A DNA stretch of 64,000 nt from an uncultured Collinsella sp. (GTDB taxonomy: Bacteria > Actinomycetota > Coriobacteriia > Coriobacteriales > Coriobacteriaceae). A program made the position numbers and the translations under genes. Location of the stretch: positions 68,927 through 132,926 of the forward strand of contig USQQ01000004.1 of assembly GCA_900556875.1 (NCBI GenBank), read 5' to 3'. A model generated the notes under the pieces. The model did not search any database. It was not told the origin of the DNA and saw only the letters and a program-made list of their open reading frames with translations. This document shows, one piece after another, positions 51,617 to 60,590 of this stretch (the stretch's first letter is position 1; every line of letters begins with the position of its first letter).

Positions 51617-54600
51617 ATGATTACGCTGGACAATCTTCGCGACGCACTTAGGGCTCTGTGCTACGAGCCGTCGGGCGACGGCACCGTTTATCAGAAATCC
51701 TGGGAAGAGACCAGCGCACAAATCACGGTCGATTTTTCCAAGAAACGCATCGGCTACCCGAAAGACCTGGGGTTCAAGGTCAACAAAGACACAACTTGTA
51801 ACTTCTCCGATAACGAGAACTTCGTCGTACTCGCCTGCGTAACCATGCTCCTCGACAAAGGATATCGCCCCGAATCACTCGAGCTGGAGCGCGAATGGGC
51901 CCTTGGGCACGAACAAAAGAGCGGCCGCGCTGATATCTGCATTAATGACGAGAGGGGCGACACACTCGCAATCGTCGAATGCAAGACCCCTGGAACCGAG
52001 TTCAAAAACGAATTCAAGAACATGCAGTCAGACGGAGGGCAACTCCTCTCCTATTGGCAACAAGAGCGCGCGACTCGCTGGTTGGTACTCTTTGCATGCG
52101 ATTTCATCAACAACGAAATCGTGCCAGACCAGGTTTCAATTAACTGCAGCGATGACGAGAACTTCATCGCGCTCGCCAAACGCGATGACACCATTGCGCT
52201 CTACCGCGACGCCCATACAGTGGAACAGCTCCATCAAGTTTGGACGGAAACGTACAACCAACAAGTCGAGGGAAACATCCTCTTTGGCGATAGGTCGACG
52301 GCATACCACCCGATGGTTCCTCCCCTTCTCAAGAAGGACCTTGTCGACTTCAGGGCCGAAGACAGCATCGTCAACCGCTTCGAGGAAATCCTCCGCCACA
52401 ACAACGTCTCCGATAAAGAGAACGCCTTCAATCGCCTTATCGCGCTCTTTATCGCGAAGCTCCAAGACGAGCTCTCGAAAATGCCAACCCAGGAGATTGA
52501 GTTCCAATACCGCCAAGGACGCGACACCTACGAAACGCTCCAGGACAGGCTCCAGAGACTCCACTCAGACGGCATGAGAAAGCTCATGCGGGAAGAGGTC
52601 CTGTACGTTCCCAACGACTACGCCGAAAACCTCATAAGCAACTATACGGGCCAGCACCGCAAGAAGCTCATCGAGGAGCTGAACGGCACGCTGCGCAAGC
52701 TCAAGTTCTATACCAACAATGACTTTGCGTTCAAAGACGTCCACAACGAGGAACTCTTTCTTCAGAACGGCAAGGTACTCGTAGAGACGGTGCAACTTCT
52801 ACAGCCGTATCGCATCGTAGGAACTCAAGACATTCAATTCTTGGGCGACCTCTTCGAACAGCTCCTTAATCAGGGCTTTAAGCAAAACGAGGGCCAATTC
52901 TTCACACCTGTGCCCATCACCCGTTTTATTTGGAAGTCACTCCCACTCGACAGCATCGTGCAGGACGAGGCTGGTGCCGTGCACTATCCACGCGTTATCG
53001 ATTACGCCTGTGGCGCGGGGCACTTTCTCACGGAAGGATTCGAAGAAATCTCCGACGCCGCATGCCAATATGATCCGACCATAGAGGATGACCTCGGAGA
53101 CGCCGACTGGGTCAGAGACAATCTCGTCGGCATCGAGAAGGACTATCGACTCGCTCGCGTTTCCAAGGTCTCGTTCTACATGCATGGCGCAGGGCAGAGC
53201 AACGTGGTCTTCGGCGACGGACTTGAAAATTATCCCGACAAGGGAATCGACAGCCGAACCGACAGGGGACGCTTCGACATTCTTGTCGCCAATCCCCCGT
53301 ACTCTGTAGCGGCCTTCAAACCGCATCTCAAGCTTCACAACAACGAACTCAAAGTGCTGGAAACCATCAGCGATAGCGGCTCGGAAATCGAGACCCTCTT
53401 TGTCGAGCGTGCGGCACAGCTTGTTCGGCCCGGAGGCTACGCCGCCATCGTCCTCCCCACCTCGATCCTCGACAAGAGCACGAGCTCGAGTTTCATGGCC
53501 GCACGCGATGTGCTTTTGAGCTCCTTCGAGATCGTCTCCATCGCCAGGTTTGGATCAGGCACATTCGCGGCCACAGGAACAAACGTCGCAATTATGTTCC
53601 TACGTCGCTTTGACGAGATCCCGCCCCGCAATGCGAACGCACTTGATTTCGTTGACGCTGTTTTTGAGCGCAGGAAGCTCACTGGCTGGAGAGACGAAAG
53701 CGCTTTCAACGCTTATCTCGGCACAATTAATGTAGACGGAGATACTTACCGGGCTTTTCTCGCAGGAGAGGCTAACTGGAACGAATGGGCAAACACTCGC
53801 CACTTCAGCGTTTATTGCCATCTTTTCGAATCATCGAAGGAGCTCAAGACCCTTCGGAAGAGCAAGACTTGGAAGGCGGCCGACAAGAACTCACGGCTCA
53901 AAGCAGAGAACGAGCTGTTCTATCGCCATGCGCACAAGGAAGAGCGCAAACGCCTGCGCGTTTGGGGTCTCGTCTGCGGCGAACAGACGCTCATCATCAA
54001 CTCACCTAACACGACCAAGGAAATCGCCTCTTTCCTTGGCTACAAATGGAGCAATCGCAAAGGCAACGAGGGGATACAGCCCATCGATGGTGAGGGCGTG
54101 CTCTATTCGGACAACGAATCGGACGACACGAACTCGCTAAGCGGCATCATCAGAGCATGGTTCTCCGGCGAGCAGGTTGAGCCCGGCGACCTTGCCCAGT
54201 ACTACTACTATGCCAAGACCGCCGATTTCATTGACTTTGATGCCGATAAGTTCGACGAGACTCTTACGATTCCCCGCTCTTTCTACAAGCCCCGCTCGTT
54301 CGCCCAGGGCACCGTAGTCAAGACGCTTAGAGACATCACATCCTACGTTACCAACAGCGTGGCCCAGAGTTCCATCACCACCGACACTTACGTAACAACG
54401 GAAAACATGGTCAAGGACCGTGGCGGCATAACCGCCTATGGCGGAGAGCTTCCGGCAAGTGATGGCACCGCATACAAGAAGGGAGACACGCTCGTCTCCA
54501 ATATTCGCCCCTATCTGCAGAAGATTTGGCTCGCAGACCGCGATGGAGCGTGCTCCAAGGATGTTTTGGTATTCCGAAGCATAAATACCGACAGCCTATT

Positions 54601-55450
54601 GCCCGAGTTTCTCCATCTGCTCCTGTGGCAGAAGGACTTCTTCGACTACGATATGTCCACCTTCACGGGAACCGGCAGGCCTCGCGGAGACAAGGATGAG
54701 CTGCTCAAATACCCCATCCCAGTCCCGACGCTCTCCGAGCAGAGAGCCCTCATCGACGATTTCAATCGCTTAACAGATGAAATCAATAGCAAACGACAGC
54801 AAATCGCCGCTCTCAAGGAGAGCGTCAAATCACGGTTTGTAGAGATATTCGCATCCTTTGATGGCTGTGAAAAACTCCCGCTATGCAACTGCGTTGATTG
54901 TGTCGAGTCCGGAAAGAGCCCAAAGTGTCTGACGACTCCGCGAGCTGGATCGGAGCCAGCTGTCCTTAAGCTCAGTGCCATTTCTACTGGTACATACTGC
55001 GAGGATCAGAACAAGGCGCTTCCGCTCGACAGCGAGCCTGTTATTAGCAAGTTTGTGCGGGATGGCGACATCCTTCTCGCTCGCAAGAACACTCCCGAGC
55101 TTGTTGGGCGCTCTGTTCTCGTTAGGCATACTGATGGCGGTATCATGTTTCCAGACATAGTGTTTCGTATGCATCCGTTGCCTATCGTCGACGGGGCATA
55201 TCTCTCTCATCTGCTTTCCGAAACGATGCTTAATTCGATTCGTTCGCTTGCGCATGGCTCTGCTAAATCAATGAGTAATATTCCAAAGACCGAACTTGAA
55301 AAGCTGTTGATTCCGATACCACCCGCAAGCCTTCAGCGCCAGTTCGCCGACTTCGTCACCCAGGTCGACAAATCGCAATTTGCACTCGAGCAAGAGGTCG
55401 ACGCCCTTTCCGCAGAGCGCGACGCCCTTCTAGACCGATTCCTCGCGTGA
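51617..55450 (+). CDS. Single-chain restriction-modification-specificity protein (type IIG/type I-like)
   Basis: A 1277-residue fusion. Residues 1-130 are a PD-(D/E)XK nuclease of the HsdR N-terminal type (GRADICI with D106, then E121-C-K123). About 245-700 is an HsdM-like N6-adenine methylase: GQFFTPVPITRF near 426, SAM motif DYACGAGHF near 461, catalytic NPPY near 558. About 890-1277 is an HsdS-like specificity region with two target-recognition domains, each ending in a conserved helix (PTLSEQRALIDDFNRLTDEI and PPASLQRQFADFVTQVDKSQ). There is no helicase. It would cut and methylate its own site. The second recognition domain (from codon 1070) has a silent alternative downstream. Confidence 0.88.
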   Translation: MITLDNLRDALRALCYEPSGDGTVYQKSWEETSAQITVDFSKKRIGYPKDLGFKVNKDTTCNFSDNENFVVLACVTMLLDKGYRPESLELEREWALGHEQKSGRADICINDERGDTLAIVECKTPGTEFKNEFKNMQSDGGQLLSYWQQERATRWLVLFACDFINNEIVPDQVSINCSDDENFIALAKRDDTIALYRDAHTVEQLHQVWTETYNQQVEGNILFGDRSTAYHPMVPPLLKKDLVDFRAEDSIVNRFEEILRHNNVSDKENAFNRLIALFIAKLQDELSKMPTQEIEFQYRQGRDTYETLQDRLQRLHSDGMRKLMREEVLYVPNDYAENLISNYTGQHRKKLIEELNGTLRKLKFYTNNDFAFKDVHNEELFLQNGKVLVETVQLLQPYRIVGTQDIQFLGDLFEQLLNQGFKQNEGQFFTPVPITRFIWKSLPLDSIVQDEAGAVHYPRVIDYACGAGHFLTEGFEEISDAACQYDPTIEDDLGDADWVRDNLVGIEKDYRLARVSKVSFYMHGAGQSNVVFGDGLENYPDKGIDSRTDRGRFDILVANPPYSVAAFKPHLKLHNNELKVLETISDSGSEIETLFVERAAQLVRPGGYAAIVLPTSILDKSTSSSFMAARDVLLSSFEIVSIARFGSGTFAATGTNVAIMFLRRFDEIPPRNANALDFVDAVFERRKLTGWRDESAFNAYLGTINVDGDTYRAFLAGEANWNEWANTRHFSVYCHLFESSKELKTLRKSKTWKAADKNSRLKAENELFYRHAHKEERKRLRVWGLVCGEQTLIINSPNTTKEIASFLGYKWSNRKGNEGIQPIDGEGVLYSDNESDDTNSLSGIIRAWFSGEQVEPGDLAQYYYYAKTADFIDFDADKFDETLTIPRSFYKPRSFAQGTVVKTLRDITSYVTNSVAQSSITTDTYVTTENMVKDRGGITAYGGELPASDGTAYKKGDTLVSNIRPYLQKIWLADRDGACSKDVLVFRSINTDSLLPEFLHLLLWQKDFFDYDMSTFTGTGRPRGDKDELLKYPIPVPTLSEQRALIDDFNRLTDEINSKRQQIAALKESVKSRFVEIFASFDGCEKLPLCNCVDCVESGKSPKCLTTPRAGSEPAVLKLSAISTGTYCEDQNKALPLDSEPVISKFVRDGDILLARKNTPELVGRSVLVRHTDGGIMFPDIVFRMHPLPIVDGAYLSHLLSETMLNSIRSLAHGSAKSMSNIPKTELEKLLIPIPPASLQRQFADFVTQVDKSQFALEQEVDALSAERDALLDRFLA
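54824..55381 (+). other. Expressed target-recognition cassette bounded by direct repeats
   Basis: Left boundary GTCAAATCACGGTTTGTAGAG-type word at 54824-54844 and right boundary CAGGTCGACAAATCGCAATT-type word at 55361-55381. Both are repeated in the same order and orientation at 56481-56501 and 57030-57050. Boundary-to-boundary distance is 537 bp, a whole number of codons. Confidence 0.85.
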
Positions 55451-55453
55451 TAC

Positions 55454-55485
55454 GTTCCTCCCATCCATATCGGGATGGGAGGAAC
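55454..55485 (+). promoter_or_regulatory. Hairpin covering the recombinase ribosome-binding site
   Basis: Perfect 13-bp inverted repeat GTTCCTCCCATCC / GGATGGGAGGAAC with a six-base loop. The right arm contains the GGGAGGAAC Shine-Dalgarno of the recombinase gene (ATG at 55488). It may terminate the upstream transcript and/or hide the ribosome site in read-through RNA. Confidence 0.75.
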
Positions 55486-55487
55486 TG

Positions 55488-56480
55488 ATGCACACGACGA
55501 TCGAAATAGCAAACGCGGTTCTCACAAAAATGCAGGCACTCGTTAGCGGCGAAGTGCTTTCGTATCTCGAGAGCGTCCTTATGAGCGAACTCAGGGGCAT
55601 CGAACTTGAAGTGAACGCGCTCAGCAATGTCGAAGACGAGGCCTCAAAGTACATGGAGCGATTCCTCGCAGCCAAAACCATCGAGGGATGCTCGCCTAAG
55701 ACCATCAGGTACTACAAGGCCACACTTACAAGGGCGCTCGAAGCAATCAAAAAACCAATTGTCCGGATTAGTTCAGATGACTTACGAACATACCTGAGCG
55801 AATATCCCATGGGTAATAACGCAGGGAGCATCACCGTCGACAACGTCAGGCGCATCCTGTCGTCATTCTTCTCTTGGCTTGAAGACGAGAACCATATACT
55901 CAAAAGCCCTGCACGACGCATTAAAAAGATTCGCTCAAAGAGAACGGTCAAGTCCGTATATTCTGATGAAGAACTTATAGCCCTCACAGACGCCTGTTCT
56001 TGCAAGAGGGATCTGGCAATCATCAACCTTCTTAGTTCAACAGGGATGAGAATAGGCGAACTCGTCTCGCTCAATCGAGAAGACGTTGATCTAAATCGGC
56101 GAGAGTGCATTGTACTCGGAAAGGGCAACAAAGAGAGAGTCGTCTATTTTGATGCGACTACAAAGCTGCACCTAAACAACTACCTGCAAGAACGCAGCGA
56201 TAACGTCGCCGCGCTATTCTGTAGTCTCACAAAGCCGAGTTCTAGGCTGCAAGTAAGCGGAGTCGAGCTCCGCCTTCGCTCCTTGGGAACAAAAGCAGGC
56301 GTCAAACACGTCCACCCACATAAGTTCAGGAGAACGCTGGCCACCAAAGCAATTGGAAAAGGAATGCCCATCGAGCAGGTGCAGAAGCTGCTTGGCCATC
56401 AAAAGATTGATACAACGTTGATGTACGCAATGGTCGATCAGGACAACGTAAGGGACTCTCATAGAAGGTATATCTGTTAA
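55488..56480 (+). CDS. Tyrosine recombinase
   Basis: A 330-residue site-specific recombinase of the XerC/D type. A core-binding SAM-like domain (about 45-135) precedes the catalytic domain with Arg in STGMRIGELVSL, Lys in GKGNKERVV, HxxR in HPHKFRRTLATK, His in LLGHQKIDTTL and the nucleophile in MYAMVDQ. An extra 40-residue helical N-terminus is present. Its TAA directly abuts the left repeat of the silent recognition cassette. Such recombinases near hsdS genes shuffle specificity domains, which is the likely job here. Confidence 0.92.
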   Translation: MHTTIEIANAVLTKMQALVSGEVLSYLESVLMSELRGIELEVNALSNVEDEASKYMERFLAAKTIEGCSPKTIRYYKATLTRALEAIKKPIVRISSDDLRTYLSEYPMGNNAGSITVDNVRRILSSFFSWLEDENHILKSPARRIKKIRSKRTVKSVYSDEELIALTDACSCKRDLAIINLLSSTGMRIGELVSLNREDVDLNRRECIVLGKGNKERVVYFDATTKLHLNNYLQERSDNVAALFCSLTKPSSRLQVSGVELRLRSLGTKAGVKHVHPHKFRRTLATKAIGKGMPIEQVQKLLGHQKIDTTLMYAMVDQDNVRDSHRRYIC

Positions 56481-57080
56481 GTCAAATCACGGTTTGTAGA
56501 GGTATTTGGCGATCCGGTCGATGGTAAAAAATGGCCTTTCGTTAGGCTTGAAGACCTCTGTACCAAGTTGGGTTCCGGAGCAACGCCACGAGGTGGCAAA
56601 ACGGCATACAAGGCCGAAGGTGTTCCGCTGGTCAGAAGTACGAATGTTCACAACGGTCGTTTCGTGTGGAAGGACCTTGCTTGTATTGATGATGAACAAG
56701 CCGCAAAACTAGAAGGCGTCACGCTGATGAAGGGTGACGTGCTTCTGAATATTACTGGCGCTTCGGTTGCTCGTTCATGTCTTTTGCCAGATGAATTGGC
56801 TGGTGGACGTGTTAATCAGCATGTCTCAATTGTCAGAGTCGACCAAAAACGGATGCTGCCGGTGCTATTGAACACGGTGCTGATCAGCGATTCGTATCAG
56901 AGACTCCTGCTAAACGGCTCAAGAGCGGCTGGAGCAACAAGGGAGGCAATTACCAAAGAAGCTCTAAAGAGAATGACGGTTCCCTTGCCTCCCCTTGAGC
57001 TTCAGCAAGAGTTCGCCTCTTTCGTCGCTCAGGTCGACAAATCGCAATTTATCATCCACCAAGATCTTCACGGCTTTTGA
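56481..57080 (+). pseudogene. Silent target-recognition cassette (promoterless HsdS-type half)
   Basis: The frame VKSRFVEVFGDPVDGKKWPF...QVDKSQF reads as an HsdS half with the typical LGSGATPRGG and GATREAITKEALKRMTVPLPPLELQQEF motifs. It has no start codon or ribosome site and begins at the base after the recombinase stop. Both ends match the borders of the expressed cassette and the distance (549 bp) keeps frame, so it can replace residues 1070-1248 of the restriction protein. After the right border only nine residues remain before a stop (IIHQDLHGF). Confidence 0.85.
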
Positions 57081-57106
57081 AAAGACAGATAGTTACATGT
57101 CCAACG

Positions 57107-57530
57107 CTACAGAAGCCCGAGGACCGTCGCCTTTGATAGCATCTCGTAGGCTCGCGGATATGTCTCTTTGTCGCGCTCGGCCATAAATGCCCAGTTCGCC
57201 GTCACGTCAGCCGCCCTCACCATAGCCACCTTGGAGGAGTCGACATAGGAGACTGGAATCTTGGGCAGCCAGTCGCTAAATACAGGAGGGTAGGAGGTCT
57301 GCCACGTTGGGTTGAACATGCCGCAGCGCAGCTCCTCATCAACCGATTCTGCCAGGTTGTACTTTCCGTCGATCGAAGTCGAATGCTCGTCAACCACAAC
57401 AGAAACTGCATCAACCTCGCTCGCGGCAATTCCCTGAAGCCTCAGCGCGTCAACGATGCCGGACTTCACGCCACGCTTTAGAGCGTAGTCAAGATACCTT
57501 TGCTTGCGCCTTTTCGAGCTTGAATTCTCA
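57107..57530 (-). pseudogene. C-terminal fragment of a DUF3800 protein
   Basis: The frame contains a stretch typical of DUF3800 (SVVVDEHSTSIDGKYNLAE, then PVSYVDSSKVAMVRAADVTANW), a family of RNase H-like proteins found in mobile and defence regions. The N-terminal half with the first catalytic Asp (DESG) is missing, replaced by an IS30 transposase remnant at about 57530. Confidence 0.75.
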
Positions 57531-57692
57531 GAGCAACTGCAACACCCCTGAGTAGTGGACCTCGTAGGGCGTCCTGAACCCCAGGCGCTTGTGGGGCCTG
57601 CGGTTGATGGCATCGTACACCCGCTCGACCTCCTCGTCCGAGACCGCAGAGAAGCCGGTCCCCTTCGGGAAGTACTCGCGCAGCAGACCGTC
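57528..57692 (-). pseudogene. C-terminal fragment of an IS30-family transposase
   Basis: Translation gives GLLREYFPKGTGFSAVSDEE, then VYDAINRRPHKRLGFRTPYE and VHYSGVLQLL followed by TGA. This is the conserved end of IS30 transposases (FPKGTDF, RPRKRLGxxTPxE). Only about 54 codons remain. Confidence 0.85.
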
Positions 57693-57697
57693 TGTGT

Positions 57698-58030
57698 TTA
57701 GTCAAGCCTGATTTTCGGGTTGGGGCTGCGGTGGAAATCCTGGTCCTCTTTTGGTCCAGGATTTCCACCGCAGCCCCAACCCGTAAATTGAACGCTATCA
57801 AACACAGATGCCGTCGCGAAGTCGATGTCGCGCGTGACGCGGCCGTCGGGGATGCGCGCGAGCAGCCCGCTTCCGCCCTTGAGGATAAACCGGCCGTCGG
57901 GGTTGCTGAACACCCTGCGCAGGAACCGGTCGCGCAAAGCCCGACGACAGCCGTCCCCGGGGTCACCGCCCCTGTCGCGAACGGCCCTCTTCAGGGCCCT
58001 GTCGAGCTGACCGCCGTTCTCGTACGTCAT
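57698..58030 (-). pseudogene. AbiEii-type nucleotidyltransferase toxin, truncated
   Basis: 110 codons starting MTYENGGQLDRALK behind AGGAGG. The nucleotidyltransferase opening motif is present (RFILKGGSGLLARIPDGRVTRDIDFAT), but homology stops there. The frame then enters a 66-bp perfect hairpin and ends. Normal AbiEii proteins are 250-300 residues. It starts 17 bases after the AbiEi remnant, the usual operon order. Confidence 0.82.
57717..57782. repeat. 66-bp perfect inverted repeat (27-bp arms)
   Basis: The arms (starting GGGTTGGGGCTGCGGTGG) are identical over 27 bp with a 12-base loop. It sits exactly where the AbiEii-like gene loses homology and next to the IS30 remnant, so it may be a miniature element or a product of replication-linked rearrangement. 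Confidence 0.85.
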
Positions 58031-58046
58031 TCTTCCCGCCTCCTAG

Positions 58047-58640
58047 CTAACGAATCGTACAGGCTGGCCCCCGCCGGCATCCCGGCTTTTGCCCCCCGGC
58101 GTCGATTTTCTCCCTCAGCGCGCCCTCGTCTTCGACGAGGCCCCTTTCGAGCGCGTCCGCGAGCACGTTCGCGACCAGGCTCAGTTCCTCCCCGGAGTCT
58201 ATCAGGTCCACCACCGTGAGCCAGGGCCTCGTCGCCGGGATGTCCGAGACGATCGCCACGTCCTTCGGGTCGAGGCGGCGCTTCCTGATGAATCAGGTTC
58301 GGGCGCTTAGTCTGCTTTCTCTCGGGCGTGCAGAACTCGTAGGGCGAGGGGCTGACCTCGCCGATGCCGTAGAGCCATGCAGCCGTCGCCCCCATGGCGA
58401 CGGGGCGCCTCCCCGGGTCGATCGACAGTCAGGCCGCGAGGACGTCCTCCTCCCGCGTGCTCGGCGAGCCGCCCATGCGGTAGACGCCCTTCGCGAGCCT
58501 CTCTATGTTGCCGAGCCCTTCCAGCCTCGAGAGCGCGTACCGCTCGACGCCGAGCACCTTCGCCTGCACAGATGTGAGGAGCCCCCTTTGGGAAGAGGCG
58601 ATGTCGTTGGTGGCTCGTATGACTTCGATTTATTCCATGC
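58047..58640 (-). pseudogene. AbiEi-type antitoxin, inactivated
   Basis: Translating in pieces gives a recognisable AbiEi: LLTSVQAKVLGVERYALSRL, NIERLAKGVYRMGG, then an in-frame TGA at the position of the conserved Trp before LSIDPGRRP. MGATAAWLYGIGEV and PYEFCTPERKQTKRPNLI follow, then a frameshift near 58290, and AIVSDIPATRPWLTVVDLID to the end. A nonsense and a frameshift mutation argue for a dead gene. The start is not preserved clearly. Confidence 0.8.
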
Positions 58641-58978
58641 TTGCATTGTGGAAAATAATGCAACAATGCAAGCAATACGCTCAGAATACACGGCGTTATT
58701 CGACGGCATTCGGGGTCACTGAAACTGCGGAAACCGATTTTCGCATTTCTTTATTCCCATTTGTTGACCTGGGCGAATGCAATTGAAGAGGGCTTGAATC
58801 CGCCTCGCAGTTTCAAGTCAGTTTCATCCGCTCGAAATCGGCCTTCGGGGGACCAGAATTGTGAATTATTCCCGCAGGGCCTAATTATTCCCGTACCGCC
58901 GAGTACTCCGTTGTACCGCCCAGTAGGGACACACGGGAATAATTGGGTCGTTTTCCCAGGTAGAGATGCAAAAAGAAA

Positions 58979-59004
58979 GCCCTCGAACCAAAGGGTTCGA
59001 GGGC
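58979..59004. terminator. Strong hairpin in gene-poor stretch
   Basis: Perfect 11-bp stem GCCCTCGAACC / GGTTCGAGGGC with a four-base loop. An A-rich stretch precedes it on the + strand, i.e. a T-rich tail on the minus strand. Confidence 0.65.
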
Positions 59005-59167
59005 CGTTATTCCCACTATTTCGCTGGTGGCTTTGGTTCTGTCGTCCCGTCATTCCAGTTGCACCCAGTTTTCGGCATCGACACGGAACGCGTGCCGCCG
59101 AATGACGCGATGTCGCGTCTCGTCGGCTTCGGGGACAAAAGCTGGGACAACTTCAAAAACTTTTTTC

Positions 59168-59194
59168 AAACTCAGGGCTTTGAGTTTTTGTTTT
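59168..59194 (+). terminator. Probable rightward terminator
   Basis: AAACTCA pairs with TGAGTTT across a six-base loop and TTGTTTTT follows. Confidence 0.55.
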
Positions 59195-59482
59195 TGTCCC
59201 AAAGGAGCTTCCGGCCGTGATTCGGATGCCCGATTGGGCGGAATCGCCCGTTTCTGGAACTCAACCGCAGCATCACGCACAAGCCACTCGCAACAACTGC
59301 AAATGATTGGTCGAGGGCGGCTTCCAACGCGATTCCAAAGCCGCAGGTCAGGCGACTGCGCTGCTGGCAGGGAAAGGGAGTCGTATCAGGCGGCTTGCCC
59401 ATGTGTCGACGATGAGGCCTTCACCGAATGTCGAGAACATGCTGGTAAAATAGGCAACACTTTTTATGACAGGAGAACGAGC

Positions 59483-60445
59483 ATGGCCGAACCCCACGAT
59501 AGGAAGCCGATTCTCACGATCGAGCAGCAGATAGAGCACCTCAAGCAGAAGGGCGTAGCCTTCGAGCTGTGTTCCGAGGAAGAGGCCGAGGACTACCTGC
59601 GCGACAAGTGCAACTTCTTCAAGCTCGCATCCTATCGCAAACTCTTCTCGAAATACGAGGGAGGCCCGCGCGACGGCCGCTACGTAGACCTCGACTTCGG
59701 CCAGCTACGCCTGCTCGCGGCGCTCGACCAGGAGCTACGCCACGCCCTGCTCGGCATGACGCTCGACATCGAGCACTTCCAGAAGGTGACACTGCTTCGC
59801 GAGATGGAGGACCGTGGAGAGGACGGCTACGCCATCGTGGCCGACTACATGGCATCGCTTACCACTGCAAACAGGGAGTACCGCCTGCGCGAGCTCAAGA
59901 TGAGCGGCCGCAGCCCCTACAGCTCGAGCCTCTACGCGAAGTACTCCGGCGACATGCCTGCCTGGGCCTTCCTTGAGCTCACCTCGTTCGGCACCCTCAT
60001 CGACTTCGTGCGCTTCTGCGCCAGGCGATGGGGCGACAGGCGCTTCGAGGCCTCCCACTACGACCTCAAGCGCGTGAAGTCCGTCCGCAACTGCGCCGCG
60101 CACGGCTCGTGCCTGATCAACTGCTTCGCCGAGAGGGGCGCCGCCCGGGGCTCGGCGTCCAGTGGCGTCTCCCGAAGGGTCGCCGCCGTGGGAATCCCCA
60201 AGGCGACCAGGAGGAAGTGGATGGGGAATACGGCCATGCAGGAGGTCGCGACCGTGCTCGTGGCGCACTCCGGCTTGGTACCCGAGGGCTCCTCGCGCTC
60301 GCGCGCCGCATCCGAGCTCGCCGAGATGTTCGCCAGGGCCGACGGAGAAACCGAGGCGCTGCCCGACAAGGGGCCCGACGCCGCAGCTCGCTCCGCGCTC
60401 GAGTTCCTTCGCAGGTTGACAGAATCGCTCGGGTTGGTAGAATAG
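59483..60445 (+). CDS. Abi_2 (AbiF/AbiD-like) abortive-infection HEPN protein
   Basis: A 320-residue protein of the Abi_2 family. The opening KPILTIEQQIEHLKQKGVAF is characteristic, followed by LRDKCNFFKLASYRKLF and the helical core FLELTSFGTLIDFVRFC. The HEPN ribonuclease motif R202-N-C-A-A-H207 lies in RVKSVRNCAAHGS. It has its own AGGAG and ATG at 59483; the same frame is open further upstream without a start signal. Two structured RNA-like units follow directly. The likely role is phage-triggered cleavage of cellular RNA with growth arrest. Confidence 0.88.
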   Translation: MAEPHDRKPILTIEQQIEHLKQKGVAFELCSEEEAEDYLRDKCNFFKLASYRKLFSKYEGGPRDGRYVDLDFGQLRLLAALDQELRHALLGMTLDIEHFQKVTLLREMEDRGEDGYAIVADYMASLTTANREYRLRELKMSGRSPYSSSLYAKYSGDMPAWAFLELTSFGTLIDFVRFCARRWGDRRFEASHYDLKRVKSVRNCAAHGSCLINCFAERGAARGSASSGVSRRVAAVGIPKATRRKWMGNTAMQEVATVLVAHSGLVPEGSSRSRAASELAEMFARADGETEALPDKGPDAAARSALEFLRRLTESLGLVE

Positions 60446-60457
60446 CCTGCAGATAGC

Positions 60458-60511
60458 AAAACCTTCACGGTTTTAGGGGCGGACTTGCGCAAGCGACTCT
60501 GCCCTATTTTT
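60458..60511 (+). ncRNA. Structured RNA-like unit 1 downstream of Abi_2
   Basis: Hairpin 1 is AAAACC-TTCAC-GGTTTT. Hairpin 2 has an outer GGGC/GCCC stem around CTTG-CG-CAAG. The unit ends GCCCTATTTTT. It begins 12 bases after the Abi_2 stop, and the architecture is repeated in unit 2 with different stem sequences. Confidence 0.7.
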
Positions 60512-60590
60512 ATATTCACTCGCTATAGGAGACGGGTGATACCTGGGTCAATGACAGAACTGAGAAGCCCGGAATAATGGAGCCAGTTAG

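Larger units (their letters stand above)
58641..59482. other. Gene-poor stretch before the Abi gene
   Basis: No convincing gene in 840 bases. It contains five TTATTCCC words (one inverted), a strong hairpin GCCCTCGAACC / GGTTCGAGGGC at 58979-59004, and a second stem AAACTCA / TGAGTTT followed by a T-rich run at 59168-59194 that would terminate a rightward transcript. An 84-codon frame at 58966-59220 is open but unrecognised. The two terminators suggest an untranslated or short rightward transcript. Confidence 0.5.

Noticed and set aside
58966..59220. 84-codon frame ending SQRSFRP
   Set aside because: Open and superficially protein-like, but no start signal, both strands read open, and it spans two terminator-like hairpins.
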